Notes: generated by a model from the letters alone, not told the origin. 64,000 nucleotides of DNA from Kaustia mangrovi (GCF_015482775.1 NZ_CP058214.1:62001-126000); one strand, 5' to 3'; positions 1 to 22,520 are shown, numbered from the stretch's first letter. Numbers and translations: made by a program.

Positions 1-28
1 GACGGTGGCGTGCGCGCGCAACATACTC

Positions 29-132
29 ACATTGAGATGGAGGGGTGCCCGAGTGGTTAAAGGGGACGGGCTGTAAACCCGTTGGCTTAGCCTACGTTGG
101 TTCGAATCCAACCCCCTCCACCATCTCAATGT
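29..132 (+). repeat. Perfect 12-bp inverted repeat bracketing tRNA-Tyr
   Basis: ACATTGAGATGG (29-40) and CCATCTCAATGT (121-132) are perfect reverse complements. The inner bases belong to the tRNA acceptor end and CCA; the outer ten bases lie in the 5' leader and 3' trailer. In the precursor the acceptor stem could therefore be prolonged by about ten pairs. This may influence RNase P or 3' processing, which is inference only. Confidence 0.7.
39..123 (+). tRNA. tRNA-Tyr (GTA)
   Basis: A complete type II cloverleaf is readable. The acceptor stem GGAGGGG pairs with CCCCTCC, the anticodon loop CTGTAAA gives GTA at 73-75, there is a long variable arm, the T arm is GTTGG-TTCGAAT-CCAAC, the discriminator is A (120) and CCA is encoded (121-123). 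It is the first gene of a tRNA-tuf-tRNA-secE-nusG array and its own promoter must lie left of or at the window edge. Confidence 0.97.
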
Positions 133-309
133 GCGTCTGGGGCGCGAAAGGGTTAGAGGTATTTAAGGACACCGGAAGCCGGACATCCCGATAAGGACAG
201 AGTGGCCCAAGGGTGTTGGGCGGTATCGCCGTTGGCCGGCCTGATGGTCGCCATGGGGAGGCCGCCCTGGGGCCGTGCCCGGGACGGATAGGATCGGCCC
301 TTCGGTCAG

Positions 310-383
310 GCGGGTGTAGCTCAATGGTAGAGCAGCAGCCTTCCAAGCTGACGACGGGGGTTCGATTCCCCTCACCCGCTCCA
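310..383 (+). tRNA. tRNA-Gly (TCC)
   Basis: The acceptor stem GCGGGTG pairs with CACCCGC (373-379). The anticodon loop CTTCCAA gives TCC at 342-344. The T arm is present, the discriminator is T (380) and CCA is encoded at 381-383. It lies between tRNA-Tyr and tuf and is probably cotranscribed and processed out, like the tRNA genes ahead of tufB in enterobacteria. Confidence 0.97.
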
Positions 384-390
384 AGGAACG

Positions 391-488
391 CGCTTCCGTG
401 GCCTGCTATGGGCGCGGCGTGCGGCATGGACGTGGCCGGGCCGGAAGGCCACGGAGCCGGGACTGGTTTAAAGGGGATTTGAAGCGAG
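391..488 (+). promoter_or_regulatory. tuf copy 1 leader with competing hairpins
   Basis: GGCCACGGA (447-455) can pair with TCCGTGGCC (392-400) over nine bases, or its first seven bases can pair with the nearer CGTGGCC (431-437). The two pairings are mutually exclusive. A GGGG-type ribosome binding site follows at about 472-476. Competing helices suggest, but do not prove, that the leader switches conformation. Confidence 0.35.
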
Positions 489-1664
<1,176 letters not shown>

Positions 1665-1794
1665 CGGGGCCGGCATCCCGTCGGCGCGCCGCCATCCGTT
1701 GTGGGGCTGGAAAGTCTCGCGCGGGAGTGCTAAAGGAGGCGCGCCGTAGTGCCGGGCGTTGAGATGTTCGGGCGATGTGGTCGCCGGACCGGAT

Positions 1795-1870
1795 AGGGGT
1801 GTAGCTCAGTTGGTAGAGCAGCGGTCTCCAAAACCGCAGGTCGTGGGTTCGAGTCCCTCCGCCCCTGCCA
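1795..1870 (+). tRNA. tRNA-Trp (CCA)
   Basis: The acceptor stem AGGGGTG pairs with CGCCCCT with one G-U pair. The anticodon loop CTCCAAA carries CCA at 1828-1830. The T arm is normal, the discriminator is G (1867) and the 3' CCA is encoded at 1868-1870. It sits just ahead of secE, an arrangement seen widely in proteobacteria. Confidence 0.97.
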
Positions 1871-1976
1871 ACCGGATGGATGAGGACGTTGTCGGCCGTC
1901 CGCTCGATGACGATATGATGACCGGGCCAGTGTGTCGCCGGCCATGAGTGCAGGCGGCAGGATCGGCAAAGGAAGC

Positions 1977-2174
1977 ATGGCCAAGACGAATCCGTTTCAG
2001 TTCGTTCAGCAGGTCCGCGCCGAAATGGCGAAGGTGACCTGGCCGACGCGCAAGGAAACCATGATCACCACCGCCATGGTGATGGTGATGGTGGCGTTCG
2101 CCTCGGTTTTCTTTCTGATTGCTGACCAGATCCTGAGCTGGGTCGTCGGCTACATTTTGGGATTCGGTGCCTGA
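1977..2174 (+). CDS. secE: Preprotein translocase subunit SecE
   Basis: Small essential subunit of the SecYEG channel in the inner membrane. The protein has 65 residues, the short single-span form. The conserved cytoplasmic motif VTWPTRKE lies at about 20-27, followed by one hydrophobic segment at about 30-60. The start was set at ATG 1977, preceded by AAAGGAAG, because an upstream in-frame start would add 15 residues foreign to the family. nusG follows 21 bp downstream, the usual secE-nusG pair. Confidence 0.97.
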   Translation: MAKTNPFQFVQQVRAEMAKVTWPTRKETMITTAMVMVMVAFASVFFLIADQILSWVVGYILGFGA

Positions 2175-2195
2175 GGGCGGCGGACGTAAGGGATC

Positions 2196-2726
2196 ATGGC
2201 GAAGCGCTGGTACATCGTCCACACCTATTCGAACTTCGAGAAGAAGGTCGCAGACTCCATTCGCGAGCAGGCCGTCGCGCTCGGGCTTGAGGATCTCATC
2301 GAGGAGATCATGGTGCCGACCGAGGAGGTCGTGGAGGTCCGGCGCGGACGCAAGGTGACCAGCGAGCGGCGCTTCTTTCCGGGCTATGTGCTGGTCAAGA
2401 TGGACATGACCGACCAAGGCTACCATCTGATCAAGAACACGCCGAAGGTGACGGGTTTCCTCGGCTCCGACAACAAGCCCATTCCGATTTCCGACGCCGA
2501 GGCGGAGCGCATCCTGCACCAGGTGCAGGAGGGCGTGGAGCGGCCGCGCCCCTCGATCACCTTCGAGGTGGGCGAGCAGGTGCGCGTTTCCGACGGCCCG
2601 TTCGCGTCGTTCAACGGCCATGTGGAAGAGGTGGACGAGGAGCGCGCCCGCCTCAAGGTCGCGGTTTCGATCTTCGGCCGGCCTACGCCGGTCGAGCTCG
2701 AATTCGGTCAGGTGGAGAAGCTTTGA
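2196..2726 (+). CDS. nusG: Transcription termination/antitermination protein NusG
   Basis: Binds RNA polymerase and links it to Rho or to the leading ribosome. The protein has 176 residues. The N-terminal NGN domain opens [20 protein letters not shown] and contains the [12 protein letters not shown] segment; a C-terminal KOW domain around 125-176 contains [16 protein letters not shown]. It is second in the secE-nusG pair and lies directly ahead of rplK, separated by a 177-bp leader. Confidence 0.98.
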   Translation: MAKRWYIVHTYSNFEKKVADSIREQAVALGLEDLIEEIMVPTEEVVEVRRGRKVTSERRFFPGYVLVKMDMTDQGYHLIKNTPKVTGFLGSDNKPIPISDAEAERILHQVQEGVERPRPSITFEVGEQVRVSDGPFASFNGHVEEVDEERARLKVAVSIFGRPTPVELEFGQVEKL

Positions 2727-2903
2727 GATCGGCCCGCGACTGGCTGTGTCCAGTAGCGGGTAAGCCGATCGTTTCCATGGCGACCCTGACCGGTCAACCG
2801 GTGGGAGGTTTCGCGGTTTCAGGCTGCAGCCGGCCGGATCGCTGCCGCACCACCACCCTTCGAAACGGATGCTGGACCGTTCCGGCACGGAGGATCTGAA
2901 GAA
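2727..2903 (+). promoter_or_regulatory. rplKA leader, candidate L1-binding site
   Basis: The gap between nusG and rplK is GC-rich and can fold. GGTGGGAGG (2800-2808) and GCACCACC (2847-2854) could close an imperfect stem around an internal loop. In other bacteria L1 represses rplK-rplA by binding a leader that mimics its 23S site. I infer the same here from position and motif; I have not aligned it to a known L1 leader. Confidence 0.35.
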
Positions 2904-3332
2904 ATGGCGAAGAAGATTGCTGGATATCTCAAGCTCGAGGTGCCGGCGGCACAGGCGACCCCGTCGCCCCCGATCGGCCCCGCGCTCGGTCAGCGCGGCT
3001 TGAACATCATGGAGTTCTGCAAGGCGTTCAACGCGGCGTCGCAGAACATGGAGCAGGGTGCGCCTTGTCCGACGGTCATCACGATCTTCCAGGACAAGTC
3101 CTTCACCTTCGAGATCAAGACGCCGCCGGCGAGCTATTTCCTCAAGAAGGCGGCCAAGGTGAACAAGGGCTCCAAGGAACCGGGCAGGGCATCCGCCGGC
3201 AAGGTGACGATGGCGCAGGTCCGCGAGATCGCCGAGGCGAAGCTCAAGGATCTCAATGCGCGCGATATCGACCAGGCGGCGAAGATCATCGCCGGGTCCG
3301 CGCGCTCCATGGGTCTCGAGGTCGCGGAGTAA
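2904..3332 (+). CDS. rplK: 50S ribosomal protein L11
   Basis: Large-subunit protein of the GTPase-associated centre, binding the 23S rRNA thiostrepton region. The 142 residues match family length. The proline-rich N-terminal segment [20 protein letters not shown] is at about 23-42, followed by the RNA-binding C-terminal domain. The start is fixed by GGAGG at about 2890. rplA begins 5 bp after its stop, so the two are a translational pair. Confidence 0.99.
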   Translation: MAKKIAGYLKLEVPAAQATPSPPIGPALGQRGLNIMEFCKAFNAASQNMEQGAPCPTVITIFQDKSFTFEIKTPPASYFLKKAAKVNKGSKEPGRASAGKVTMAQVREIAEAKLKDLNARDIDQAAKIIAGSARSMGLEVAE

Positions 3333-3337
3333 CGGTC

Positions 3338-4033
<696 letters not shown>

Positions 4034-4453
4034 CCTGACGAGTTTCCGCCCGGACGGTGCGGCGCAAGAAGGCGTTCGTATCGGCCGGGTGGTTGGCGGA
4101 CGAGGCTTGACGACCTATCTGATAGCCTCCGACGTCTTTTGAAGACCTGTCCGAGATTGCAGGCGCGGGATTTGCCCGCTTAATCGCCAGGCCTGCATGA
4201 GACGGGGATGACGACCAGATCACCGGGGCTGCCGTCCTTCGGGACGTTCGCCCCTCGATCGGTTTGAACCTCGCTGACGCTTTCGGATGGTTCCGCTCCT
4301 TGGAGCGGGCATATCCGGGCGGGACAGGCAGTGAGCGCCGCCGGGTGGCGCCTCGTCTGCCTGATAAAGGCCTCGACGGTGCGTTCCGGCGGCAGAGCGT
4401 GAACGTGTCCGCTCCCTTCGGGGATCCAAGGGCACACACGAAGGAGAGAGCAA
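4034..4453 (+). promoter_or_regulatory. rplJL-rpoBC promoter/leader region
   Basis: This 420-bp stretch has no gene. It holds a possible promoter (TTGGCG 4093-4098, 17-bp spacer, TATCTG 4116-4121) and several small hairpins: GCGGG/CCCGC (4165-4179), CGTCC-TTCG-GGACG (4233-4246), CCGCTCC/GGAGCGG (4293-4308) and a TTCG hairpin near 4413-4424. By analogy with other bacteria it should include the L10-L7/L12 autoregulatory site, but I cannot point to that site with certainty. Confidence 0.4.
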
Positions 4454-4972
4454 GTGGACAGAGCCCAGAAAAAAGAGCTCGTCGCAACGCTCAACCAGGC
4501 TGTCGACGCCACCGGTGTGATCGTTGTGAGCCACTACCAGGGCCTGACCGTGAGCGAGATGAATACGCTTCGCGCACAGATGGCCGAGGCGGGCGCCACC
4601 TTCAAGGTGGCCAAGAACCGCCTGGTGAAGCTTGCTCTTGAGGGCACTTCGGCGGAAGGCATCAAGGACCTCTTCACTGGCCCGACGGCCATTGCGATGT
4701 CCGACGATCCCATTGCCGCGCCCAAGGTGTTGACCACATTCGCCAAGCAGCACGACAAGCTCGTCGTTCTGGGCGGCGTGATGGGTTCCACGGTGCTCGA
4801 CGCGTCGGGGGTGAAGGCTCTGGCCGACCTGCCGTCGCTCGACGAACTCAGGGCCAAGCTTGCCGGCATGATCAATACGCCGGCAACGCGTGTGGCGGGC
4901 GTTCTGCAGGCGCCGGCCGGCCAGTTGGCCCGTGTGTTCAACGCCTATGCGACGAAGGACGAGGCCGCCTGA
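4454..4972 (+). CDS. rplJ: 50S ribosomal protein L10
   Basis: Anchors the L7/L12 stalk dimers to the ribosome. The protein has 172 residues. The N-terminal domain carries [14 protein letters not shown] and [13 protein letters not shown]; the C-terminal helix that holds L12 is at about 140-172. The start is GTG 4454 behind a strong AAGGAGAG (4441-4448). rplL follows after 52 bp. Confidence 0.98.
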   Translation: MDRAQKKELVATLNQAVDATGVIVVSHYQGLTVSEMNTLRAQMAEAGATFKVAKNRLVKLALEGTSAEGIKDLFTGPTAIAMSDDPIAAPKVLTTFAKQHDKLVVLGGVMGSTVLDASGVKALADLPSLDELRAKLAGMINTPATRVAGVLQAPAGQLARVFNAYATKDEAA

Positions 4973-5024
4973 CGGCCCGCCCTATCGAGAGCTGGTTCAA
5001 ATCGATTGAAAGAAGAGTGAAGAA

Positions 5025-5405
5025 ATGGCTGATCTTGAGAAGATTGCAGAGGACCTGTCGAGCCTGACCGTGCTTGAGGCGGCTGAGCTCTCCAAGCTCC
5101 TGGAAGAGAAGTGGGGCGTGTCCGCCGCGGCTCCCGTGGCCGTGGCCGGTGCGATGCCCGCAGGTGGCGGCGAGGCCGCGGCTGCCGAGGAACAGGACGA
5201 GTTCGACGTCATCCTGACCTCTGCCGGCGACAAGAAGATCAACGTGATCAAGGAAGTGCGTGCGATCACGGGCCTTGGCCTGAAGGAGGCGAAGGACCTG
5301 GTCGAGGGCGCGCCGAAGCCGGTCAAGGAAGGCGTGGCGAAGGAAGAGGCCGCCGAGCTGAAGAAGAAGCTCGAAGAGGCCGGCGCCAGCGTCGAGCTGA
5401 AATAA
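5025..5405 (+). CDS. rplL: 50S ribosomal protein L7/L12
   Basis: Stalk protein that recruits translation factors. The protein has 126 residues in three parts: an N-terminal dimerisation helix pair (about 1-32), an Ala/Gly-rich hinge (about 37-56), and a C-terminal globular domain with [20 protein letters not shown] that contacts EF-Tu and EF-G. Start ATG 5025 follows AAGAAGAG. Two strong hairpins lie between its stop and rpoB. Confidence 0.99.
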   Translation: MADLEKIAEDLSSLTVLEAAELSKLLEEKWGVSAAAPVAVAGAMPAGGGEAAAAEEQDEFDVILTSAGDKKINVIKEVRAITGLGLKEAKDLVEGAPKPVKEGVAKEEAAELKKKLEEAGASVELK

Positions 5406-5416
5406 TCGCGTATGCT

Positions 5417-5531
5417 CCGCAAGGTCCTGCCTCCGTCCCTCTGCGACGGGGGAAGGGCCTTGCGGGCATCCGCGTCGAAATCGCGAAACGGCTTTCCGCG
5501 CAGCCCCGACGGGACTGCGCGGCAAGCCGTT
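5417..5531 (+). promoter_or_regulatory. Two tandem hairpins between rplL and rpoB
   Basis: Hairpin 1 pairs CCGCAAGGTCC (5417-5427) with GGGCCTTGCGG (5455-5465). Hairpin 2 pairs AACGGCTT (5487-5494) with AAGCCGTT (5524-5531) and, inside it, CGCGCAG with CTGCGCG. Neither has a U-run, so they are not classical terminators. In E. coli this gap holds an attenuator and an RNase III site that set the ratio of stalk protein to RNA polymerase; a similar role is inferred. Confidence 0.55.
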
Positions 5532-5588
5532 GATTAAGTGCTTATGAGGCGGGCTGCCTATAAAGACCGCACCGACGAAGGAGCCGAG

Positions 5589-9677
<4,089 letters not shown>

Positions 9678-9784
9678 CAGGGGCCCGGGCGCGGCAGGCT
9701 GGATGCCGCGCCCGTGACCGCACCGACCGAGTGACATGAATGCTAGGCGGACTGATGGCGGGTCCGCAAAAGGAGCCTGGACCG

Positions 9785-14017
<4,233 letters not shown>

Positions 14018-14070
14018 ACCGACGCCCAAGCCGGGCGGTGCCGCCCGGTTGCGGACAGTCCGGGCGAATC

Positions 14071-14104
14071 GGCCGTCCCGACCCTCAGGTCGGGGCGGCC
14101 TTTT
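14071..14104 (+). terminator. Intrinsic terminator of the rpoBC operon
   Basis: A 12-bp stem GGCCGTCCCGAC / GTCGGGGCGGCC (one G-U pair) closes a six-base loop and is followed directly by TTTT. A second, smaller hairpin (CCGGGCGG/CCGCCCGG, 14031-14048) lies just upstream. It ends the rplJ-rpoC transcription unit. Confidence 0.85.
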
Positions 14105-14149
14105 CTTATGCGCCGCGAATCTTCCGGTGCGAATCTGCAATTGACCCTC

Positions 14150-14177
14150 TTGGCATCCCGGCGCGCGGCGCTATATT
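14150..14177 (+). promoter_or_regulatory. Upstream candidate str promoter (P1)
   Basis: TTGGCA (14150-14155), a 16-bp spacer and TATATT (14172-14177) match the sigma70 consensus at five of six positions in each box. It would start RNA near 14184, about 400 bases before rpsL. Confidence 0.55.
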
Positions 14178-14307
14178 GGAGCGGCGAGGGGCTTACTGCC
14201 CTTGCAGGAGTGTCGTTCAGGCCCTTTCAGCGACCGCTGATCGCTCCGAACCGCGCCAATGCCCGGCAAACGGGGCGCGAGACGGGCGATTTTCCGCTGT
14301 GAAGGGG

Positions 14308-14336
14308 TTGACGGCATATGCGCGCGAAAGTATGTT
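14308..14336 (+). promoter_or_regulatory. Downstream candidate str promoter (P2)
   Basis: TTGACG (14308-14313), a 17-bp spacer and TATGTT (14331-14336) form a good sigma70 promoter. Transcription would begin near 14343, leaving a leader of about 245 bases before rpsL. Confidence 0.6.
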
Positions 14337-14589
14337 GCGCGCACTTTCGGCGGCAGGCCGTAGGCAATTGTTTGCTTAAACGCTGCCTGGAAGTAAGCGG
14401 CTAAAACGCGGAACACGACCTCTTGGCGTAACGCTCTTGCGGTCCTCTGGTACGTAGCGCTGCGGATCGGGAAGGCCCGATCACGTCGGTGCTTTTGTTT
14501 ATGCGTAAGGCGGTTGCCACGATGGTGGCTGTCCGACGTGCCGCATAGTGTCATTTGTGGTTTGACGAGCGATAAGGGCCCGAGGGCGC

Positions 14590-14961
14590 ATGCCGACGAT
14601 CAATCAGCTCATCCGCAAGCCGCGCAAGGCGCCGGTGAAGCGGAACAAAGTCCCGGCGATGGAGGCTTGCCCGCAGAAGCGGGGCGTGTGCACGCGCGTC
14701 TATACGACGACGCCGAAGAAGCCGAACTCCGCGCTGCGTAAGGTGGCCAAGATTCGCCTCACGAACGGTTACGAGGTCATCGGATACATCCCGGGCGAGG
14801 GCCACAATCTGCAGGAGCACTCTGTGGTCATGATCCGCGGCGGCCGTGTGAAGGACCTGCCGGGTGTGCGCTATCACATCCTGCGCGGCGTGCTCGACAC
14901 CCAGGGCGTGAATGCCCGCCGTCAGCGCCGTTCGAAATACGGCGCCAAGCGGCCCAAGTAA
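14590..14961 (+). CDS. rpsL: 30S ribosomal protein S12
   Basis: Decoding-centre protein of the small subunit. The protein has 123 residues. The two loops where streptomycin-resistance changes occur, [11 protein letters not shown] and [10 protein letters not shown], have the ordinary lysines. First gene of the str operon; rpsG follows after 76 bp. Confidence 0.99.
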   Translation: MPTINQLIRKPRKAPVKRNKVPAMEACPQKRGVCTRVYTTTPKKPNSALRKVAKIRLTNGYEVIGYIPGEGHNLQEHSVVMIRGGRVKDLPGVRYHILRGVLDTQGVNARRQRRSKYGAKRPK

Positions 14962-15010
14962 CGGAATATCACTCTGGCGTCCGGCCCCTCGCGGCCGGAC
15001 GTGGCTTTGA

Positions 15011-15508
<498 letters not shown>

Positions 15509-15529
15509 GCCAAGTTTCGGAGAGCCACC

Positions 15530-17605
<2,076 letters not shown>

Positions 17606-17708
17606 TTTGTGGGGAGAACGGCATGGGCCGGCGGTGTGGCCTGCTCGCCGGCTGTGGAATAGCGGTTTCCGGATGGAAGCCAAGTAACCTGCTCATGGAG
17701 AGTTGAGA

Positions 17709-18884
<1,176 letters not shown>

Positions 18885-18898
18885 CCATTTTTGAAACC

Positions 18899-18928
18899 GG
18901 GCGCGTCCTTCCCCGGAAGGGGGCGCCC
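18899..18928 (+). promoter_or_regulatory. Hairpin between tuf and rpsJ
   Basis: GGGCGC (18899-18904) pairs with GCGCCC (18923-18928), and CCTTCC (18907-18912) pairs with GGAAGG (18915-18920) inside it. There is no U-run after it. It lies where the S10 leader, the L4 target in enterobacteria, would be. The function is inferred from position only. Confidence 0.4.
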
Positions 18929-18948
18929 GCTTCCCGCGGGTTGATATT

Positions 18949-19257
18949 ATGCAAAGGCAAAATATCCGCATTCGGCTCAAAGCGTTCGACCATCGAATTC
19001 TCGATACGTCGACGCGGGAGATCGTGAACACGGCCAAGCGCACTGGCGCCCAGGTCCGTGGGCCGGTCCCCCTGCCGACACGGATCGAACGGTTCACCGT
19101 GAACCGTTCGCCCCATATCGACAAGAAGTCGCGCGAGCAGTTCGAAATCCGGACGCACAAGCGGCTGTTGGACATCGTCGATCCCACGCCTCAGACGGTC
19201 GATGCTTTGATGAAGCTCGATCTGGCAGCGGGTGTCGACGTGGAGATCAAGCTCTGA
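18949..19257 (+). CDS. rpsJ: 30S ribosomal protein S10
   Basis: Small-subunit head protein that also acts as NusE in antitermination. The protein has 102 residues: [16 protein letters not shown] at the N-terminus, [20 protein letters not shown] in the middle and the alphaproteobacterial ending [14 protein letters not shown]. It is first in the S10 operon. Its ribosome binding site is weak and it lies only 64 bp after tuf, so read-through from the str operon is likely. Confidence 0.98.
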   Translation: MQRQNIRIRLKAFDHRILDTSTREIVNTAKRTGAQVRGPVPLPTRIERFTVNRSPHIDKKSREQFEIRTHKRLLDIVDPTPQTVDALMKLDLAAGVDVEIKL

Positions 19258-19282
19258 GCCGGGCGGAAAGGGGCCTTGAACA

Positions 19283-20059
19283 ATGCGTTCAGGTGTCATC
19301 GCACAGAAGGTGGGCATGACCAGGGTTTTCACCGATGACGGGCGGAACATCCCCGTTACGGTGCTGAAACTCAACAATTGCCAGGTCGTCGCTCACCGGA
19401 CGAAGGAAAAAGACGGCTATACCGCGCTGCAGCTCGGCGTGGGCAAGGCCAAGGTCAAGCGCTGCACCAAGGCGTTGCGCGGTCATTTCGCGACCGTCGA
19501 GGTGGAGCCGAAGCGCAAGGTGGCCGAGTTCCGGGTGTCGCCGGAGAACCTCATCGATGTGGGCGCGGAGATCACTGCCGACCACTTCGTGGCGGGCCAG
19601 TATGTGGATGTCTCCGGCATCTCCATCGGCAAGGGCTTCGCCGGTGCCATCAAGCGGCACAATTTCGGCGGAACGCGTGCCACGCACGGCGTGTCGGCGG
19701 TTCACCGCAGCCTCGGCTCGACCGGCCAGTGCCAGGACCCCGGAAAGGTGTTCAAGGGCAAGAAGATGGCCGGGCACATGGGTGCCGAGCGCGTGACGAC
19801 GCAGAATCTGGAAGTCGTCCAGACCGATATCGAGCGTGGCCTGATCATGGTGCGCGGTGCGGTTCCGGGCTCCAAGGGCGGCTGGGTGTTCCTGCGCGAC
19901 GCCACGAAGCGCAAGCTTCCCGAGGGCGTTCCGTTCCCGGGCGCGTTCAAGCTGCCGGAAGGCAAGATGGCGGTTGCTCCCGAGATCGCGGCAGCGGCCG
20001 AAGGCGAATCCGCAGCGTCCGAGGCCTCCGCCTCCGGCGACAATGCGGCGAACGAGTAA
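19283..20059 (+). CDS. rplC: 50S ribosomal protein L3
   Basis: Early-assembly protein near the peptidyl transferase centre. The protein has 258 residues, longer than the roughly 210 of E. coli. The family core, including [20 protein letters not shown] and [13 protein letters not shown], is complete by about residue 225; the rest is an Ala/Ser/Glu-rich tail of low complexity. C-terminal extensions of L3 are common in alphaproteobacteria. Confidence 0.98.
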   Translation: MRSGVIAQKVGMTRVFTDDGRNIPVTVLKLNNCQVVAHRTKEKDGYTALQLGVGKAKVKRCTKALRGHFATVEVEPKRKVAEFRVSPENLIDVGAEITADHFVAGQYVDVSGISIGKGFAGAIKRHNFGGTRATHGVSAVHRSLGSTGQCQDPGKVFKGKKMAGHMGAERVTTQNLEVVQTDIERGLIMVRGAVPGSKGGWVFLRDATKRKLPEGVPFPGAFKLPEGKMAVAPEIAAAAEGESAASEASASGDNAANE

Positions 20060-20071
20060 GGGTGGCGTGTG

Positions 20072-20692
20072 ATGAAAACCGACGTCACGACACTTGAGGC
20101 GAAGAAGGCCGGCACGGTCGACCTGCCCGAGCACATTTTCGGGCTGGAGCCGCGCAAGGACATTCTTCACCGCATGGTCGTCTGGCAGCTCGCCAAGCGG
20201 CGTGCGGGCACGCACAAGGCCAAGACGCGGGCGGAGGTGGCCTATTCGGGCTCCAAGCTGTTCCGCCAGAAGGGCACAGGCCGTGCCCGTCACGGCAGCC
20301 GCCGGGTCGGCGTGTTCCGTGGCGGCGGCAAGGCCTTCGGTCCGGTGTCGCGCGATCACGCGATCGAGCTGCCGAAGAAGGTTCGGGCGCTGGCGCTGAA
20401 GCACGCGCTGTCGTCCAAGGCAAAGGCCGGCGAGCTGATCGTGGTCGACGCGCTGTCGCTCAAGGCGCCCAAGACCAAGGAGCTTGCCACGGCATTCTCC
20501 AAGCTCGGGCTCGACAATGCGCTCGTCGTGGACGGTGCCGAGGTGGAGACGAATTTCCGCCTGGCCGCGCGCAATATCGACCGGGTCGACGTGCTGCCGG
20601 TGCAGGGCATCAATGTCTACGACATCCTGCGCCGCGGGAAGCTGGTGCTGACCAAGGCTGCGCTCGAGGCGCTGGAGGAGCGGTTCAAATGA
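20072..20692 (+). CDS. rplD: 50S ribosomal protein L4
   Basis: Lines the polypeptide exit tunnel and in enterobacteria represses the S10 operon. The protein has 206 residues from ATG 20072; a GTG directly before it would add one residue. The tunnel-loop region [19 protein letters not shown] is present. It overlaps rplW by the four bases ATGA, which implies coupled translation. Confidence 0.98.
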   Translation: MKTDVTTLEAKKAGTVDLPEHIFGLEPRKDILHRMVVWQLAKRRAGTHKAKTRAEVAYSGSKLFRQKGTGRARHGSRRVGVFRGGGKAFGPVSRDHAIELPKKVRALALKHALSSKAKAGELIVVDALSLKAPKTKELATAFSKLGLDNALVVDGAEVETNFRLAARNIDRVDVLPVQGINVYDILRRGKLVLTKAALEALEERFK

Positions 20693-20982
20693 ACGAGGAA
20701 AAGCTCTACGACGTCATCGTCAGCCCGGTGATCACGGAGAAGTCGACCTATCAGTCCGAGCACAACAAGGTCGTTTTCAACGTGTCGGGCACAGCGACCA
20801 AGCCGCAGATCAAGGCGGCCGTGGAGACGCTGTTCGACGTCAAGGTTACCGCGGTCAACACCCTGAACCGCAAGGGCAAGGTGAAGCGGTTCCGCGGGGT
20901 TCGCGGGCAGCAGAGCGACGTCAAGAAGGCCGTCGTGACGCTTGAGGACGGCCACGCAATCGACGTGACCACCGGTATTTAG
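20689..20982 (+). CDS. rplW: 50S ribosomal protein L23
   Basis: Sits at the tunnel exit and is the docking site for trigger factor and SRP. The protein has 97 residues with [13 protein letters not shown] near the N-terminus and the RNA-binding segment [19 protein letters not shown]. The ATG lies inside the rplD stop (ATGA). rplB starts 29 bp later. Confidence 0.98.
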   Translation: MNEEKLYDVIVSPVITEKSTYQSEHNKVVFNVSGTATKPQIKAAVETLFDVKVTAVNTLNRKGKVKRFRGVRGQQSDVKKAVVTLEDGHAIDVTTGI

Positions 20983-21011
20983 GACGAAAAGCTCTCAAGG
21001 GCTGTTGAACA

Positions 21012-21845
21012 ATGGCACTGAAGACTCACAAGCCTATGACCCCAGGCCAGCGCGGTCTCGTTCTCGTGGACCGCACGGGCCTGTGGAAGGGCAAGCCGGT
21101 CAAGGCCCTGAGCGAGGGGCTCACCAAGTCCGGCGGGCGCAACAATTATGGCCGGGTGACGGTCTGGCATCGCGGCGGCGGTCACAAGCGGACCTATCGG
21201 CGGATCGATTTCAAGCGGCGCAAGTTCGACGTGCCGGCGACTGTGGAGCGTCTGGAGTACGATCCGAACCGCTCCGCCTTCATCGCGCTCATCCGCTATG
21301 AGGATGGCGAGCAGGCCTATATCCTGGCGCCGCAGCGGCTGAATGCGGGCGATACGGTGGTCGCCGGCGAGCGCGTCGACGTGAAGCCGGGCAACGCCAT
21401 GCCGCTGTCTGCCATTCCGGTCGGCACCATCGTCCACAATGTGGAGATGAAGGCGGGCAAGGGCGGCCAGATCGCCCGTGCGGCGGGTGCCTATGTGCAG
21501 CTCGTCGGCCGCGACCAGGGCTATGCGCTCCTGAGGCTGCGCTCCGGCGAGACCCGGATGGTGCGCGCCGACTGCATGGCCACGGTCGGAGCGGTGTCCA
21601 ACCCCGACCACGGCAACCAGACGAAGGGCAAGGCGGGGCGTTCGCGCTGGCTTGGCCGCCGTCCGGTGGTTCGCGGCGTGGTGATGAACCCGGTCGATCA
21701 TCCGCATGGCGGCGGCGAGGGCCGCACCTCGGGTGGCCGGCATCCGGTGACGCCTTGGGGCCAGCCCACCAAGGGCAAGCGCACCCGGAAGAACAAGGCG
21801 TCGCAGAAGTACATTGTGCGCAGCCGCCATCAGCGCAAGAAGTAA
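21012..21845 (+). CDS. rplB: 50S ribosomal protein L2
   Basis: Highly conserved protein needed for subunit joining and peptidyl transfer. The protein has 277 residues with the signature [20 protein letters not shown], containing the conserved histidine of the active-centre loop, and a basic C-terminus. It lies between rplW and rpsS in the standard S10 order. Confidence 0.99.
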   Translation: MALKTHKPMTPGQRGLVLVDRTGLWKGKPVKALSEGLTKSGGRNNYGRVTVWHRGGGHKRTYRRIDFKRRKFDVPATVERLEYDPNRSAFIALIRYEDGEQAYILAPQRLNAGDTVVAGERVDVKPGNAMPLSAIPVGTIVHNVEMKAGKGGQIARAAGAYVQLVGRDQGYALLRLRSGETRMVRADCMATVGAVSNPDHGNQTKGKAGRSRWLGRRPVVRGVVMNPVDHPHGGGEGRTSGGRHPVTPWGQPTKGKRTRKNKASQKYIVRSRHQRKK

Positions 21846-21857
21846 GGATCCAGGCTC

Positions 21858-22136
21858 GTGACACGTTCTGTTTGGAAAGGCCCGTTTGTCGACGGCTACC
21901 TCCTCAAGAAGGCCGAGGGGGCACGCCAGTCGGGGCGCAATCACGCGATCAAGACGTGGAGCCGGCGGTCGACGATCGTACCGCAGTTCGTCGGGCTCAC
22001 CTTCGCCGTTCACAACGGGCACAAGCATGTCCCCGTTCTGGTCAGCGAGGAGATGGTCGGACACAAATTCGGCGAGTTCGCGCCGACGCGGACCTATCAC
22101 GGCCACGCGGCGGACAAGAAGGCGAAGAGGAAGTAA
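21858..22136 (+). CDS. rpsS: 30S ribosomal protein S19
   Basis: Binds S13 at the subunit head and touches the A-site tRNA. The protein has 92 residues from GTG 21858 (encoded as [14 protein letters not shown]), with the family segment [19 protein letters not shown]. rplV starts 3 bp after its stop. Confidence 0.98.
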   Translation: MTRSVWKGPFVDGYLLKKAEGARQSGRNHAIKTWSRRSTIVPQFVGLTFAVHNGHKHVPVLVSEEMVGHKFGEFAPTRTYHGHAADKKAKRK

Positions 22137-22139
22137 GCG

Positions 22140-22520
22140 ATGGGCAAGCGGTCCAGAGAGCGGACACTGGCCGACAACGAGGCGCGCGCGATGACGCGGA
22201 TGCTCCGTGTCTCGCCGCAGAAGCTGAACGTCGTGGCGGCGATGATCCGGGGCAAGAAGGTCGAGCGCGCACTGGCGGATCTCGCCTTCTCGCGCAAGCG
22301 GATTGCCGCGGAGGTCAAGAAGACCCTGCAGTCGGCGGTGGCCAACGCGGAAAACAACCATTCGCTCGATGTCGACGCGCTGGTCGTGTCGGAGGCGTTC
22401 GTGGGCAAGAACCTGGTGCTGAAGCGCTGGCGTCCCCGGGCCCGCGGTCGTGTCGGCCGGATCGAGAAGCCGTTCAGCCAGCTCACCATCGTGGTGCGCG
22501 AAGTCGAGGAGGCCGCCTGA
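22140..22520 (+). CDS. rplV: 50S ribosomal protein L22
   Basis: Exit-tunnel protein whose hairpin loop reaches into the tunnel. The protein has 126 residues: [20 protein letters not shown] near the start and [20 protein letters not shown] as the loop and C-terminal strand. Its TGA overlaps the rpsC ATG by one base. Confidence 0.98.
   Translation: MGKRSRERTLADNEARAMTRMLRVSPQKLNVVAAMIRGKKVERALADLAFSRKRIAAEVKKTLQSAVANAENNHSLDVDALVVSEAFVGKNLVLKRWRPRARGRVGRIEKPFSQLTIVVREVEEAA

Larger units (their letters stand above)
14105..14589 (+). other. Long untranslated region ahead of the str operon
   Basis: I see no credible gene in this stretch. It carries two separate sigma70-type promoter matches (listed individually) and leader hairpins, including GATCGGG/CCCGATC at 14465-14482. 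The reading frames inside it lack family resemblance and lack a ribosome binding site. It is best read as the promoter and leader region of rpsL-rpsG-fusA-tuf. Confidence 0.6.

Noticed and set aside
5530..5564. Promoter directly before rpoB (TTGATT and TATAAA)
   Set aside because: The spacer would be 23 bp, too long for sigma70, and no better -35 box lies at the right distance.
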